Part shown: in pieces, positions 63,405 to 64,000 of the stretch
Layout of the letters: the number at the start of each line of letters is the position of its first letter
Numbering within the stretch: the stretch's first letter is position 1
Assembly: GCA_944324305.1 (NCBI GenBank)
Contig: CALUVV010000004.1
Span: 158,652 to 222,651, forward strand
Length of the DNA: 64,000 nucleotides
From: Candidatus Gastranaerophilales bacterium
Lineage (GTDB): Bacteria; Cyanobacteriota; Vampirovibrionia; Gastranaerophilales; Gastranaerophilaceae
Reading direction: 5' to 3'
Notes under the pieces: model-generated
Databases searched by the model: none
What the model was told of the DNA's origin: nothing
Seen by the model: only the letters and a program-made list of their open reading frames with translations
Program-made: the position numbers and the translations under genes

Positions 63405-64000
63405 ATGAAGAAGATTAATCTGTGCGCATTTTTGCGTAAAGAAGCCTTTTTTAGGCTGCCTGAACGCGGTTTTTCGGCATACACGCTTGCCGAAATAATC
63501 GTGGTAATGTTAATTATAGCTGTAATTGTTGCCGTAACAATCGGAATAACCAAAGCTAAATTGGATAATATCGTTTCGTACACCTATTACAATGCCTATT
63601 CAACATTGCGTTCCATCTCAACAGAAATGCTTGCGGACTGGGACCCTCAGGATCCTGAATATAAACAGGCTAATCTTGGTAATAATTATTTGACGGCATT
63701 TAACGATAAAATTAAAAATAATATATTATCTTTTTTTAGAAATTTTACAGAACAATCTGCTTGTGCAATCGGGATTGAACAGTGTCATCTTGTAATGGCT
63801 TTTGATAAAAGTGATTGCGCAAGGCAAGGCGGATATTGGTGTCCTATGTCAGGTCCCAATGGTAGTACCGGAGCCGGAACTTGCGTATCTCCGGCAAGCT
63901 GTTGTAATAATAAACCGGGTGGTGGCGGCAATAGCTGTAATAAGAGCTGCGGGAGCGGTTATACCTTGGACAAGAGCAGCTGCAGTTGTAAATGTACTCG
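63405..64000 (+). CDS. Cys-rich prepilin-like protein, cut by right window edge
   Basis: ATG 63405 with a TGAGGA site; 198 codons are visible and the frame is open at the edge. A 25-residue leader rich in aromatic and basic residues precedes a class III-like signal, SAYTLAEIIVVMLIIAVIVA, with Glu at the +5-like position. Unlike the other four pilin-like genes there is no G tract before it. The later part is Cys- and Gly-rich (ASCCNNKPGGGGNSCNKSCG), with at least 13 Cys, suggesting a disulfide-knotted or metal-binding surface domain. Probably a minor pilin or pseudopilin with a special tip domain. Confidence 0.7.
   Translation, partial: MKKINLCAFLRKEAFFRLPERGFSAYTLAEIIVVMLIIAVIVAVTIGITKAKLDNIVSYTYYNAYSTLRSISTEMLADWDPQDPEYKQANLGNNYLTAFNDKIKNNILSFFRNFTEQSACAIGIEQCHLVMAFDKSDCARQGGYWCPMSGPNGSTGAGTCVSPASCCNNKPGGGGNSCNKSCGSGYTLDKSSCSCKCT

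Overview
The window is AT-rich bacterial DNA from a diderm. Lipid A genes (lpxI, lpxB), an LptD/OstA-like gene, the MEP-pathway gene ispG, trmFO, a bifunctional-nuclease gene, a DUF4330 gene next to O-antigen-type genes, and many prepilin-like genes fit a non-photosynthetic cyanobacterial relative of the gut (Vampirovibrionia/Melainabacteria, order Gastranaerophilales). No rRNA or other decisive marker is present, so this assignment is an inference of moderate confidence.

Layout. 1-6850: two lineage-type hypothetical genes, then a decaying Mu-like element on the minus strand (transposase A and ATPase B intact; a PAPS-reductase-like gene and the head gene F broken), a truncated DUF262 gene and a repeat-dense putative element end beside a tRNA-Ser(GCU). 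7100-9500: a nuclease-domain protein, several very small proteins, a DUF1858 protein and the first pilin-like gene. 9500-15100: large unknown membrane proteins, trmFO and the second pilin-like gene. 15200-20100: an anti-sigma/ECF sigma/LTxxQ operon, cysteine synthase and a 762-codon EF-hand-like gene split by a G tract. 20100-23100: groEL, groES and the third pilin-like gene. 23100-27760: oligopeptide ABC importer parts with an MgtC gene. 27780-34350: an ABC1/UbiB kinase-like membrane protein, a duplicated membrane protein and a two-component system. 34600-44700: rmuC, pyrF, comEC, a GHL10-type hydrolase, a TPR protein, ispG and a phosphoesterase. 44800-49700: envelope polysaccharide genes and a fourth pilin-like gene. 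49760-54400: small proteins, a candidate small RNA, a GNAT-like protein, rsmG and an ATPase-TPR protein. 54490-63300: an envelope operon (M23 peptidase, OstA-like, class II aldolase, lpxI, lpxB), a membrane protein and a dGTPase-like gene. The right edge cuts a Cys-rich pseudopilin.

The most striking feature is a repeated 12-mer, C-G10-C, found eight times. All copies have exactly ten G and all lie with G on the plus strand, while the next longest G or C run I saw is six. Every copy is inside a coding region. In four pilin-like genes the tract lies between the start codon and the prepilin cleavage site, and each gene is out of frame at ten G but would be restored by +1 (or -2). A fifth gene is truncated in the same way; three others are in frame at ten. 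This looks like a shared contingency (phase-variation) switch acting on type IV pilin-like surface proteins and some unknown proteins. The uniform length and strand bias leave room for a fixed DNA motif or a homopolymer miscall.

A second theme is a set of lineage-type proteins of unknown function, some with a short N-terminal F-S/T-G motif, several with multiple membrane segments, scattered among ordinary housekeeping genes.
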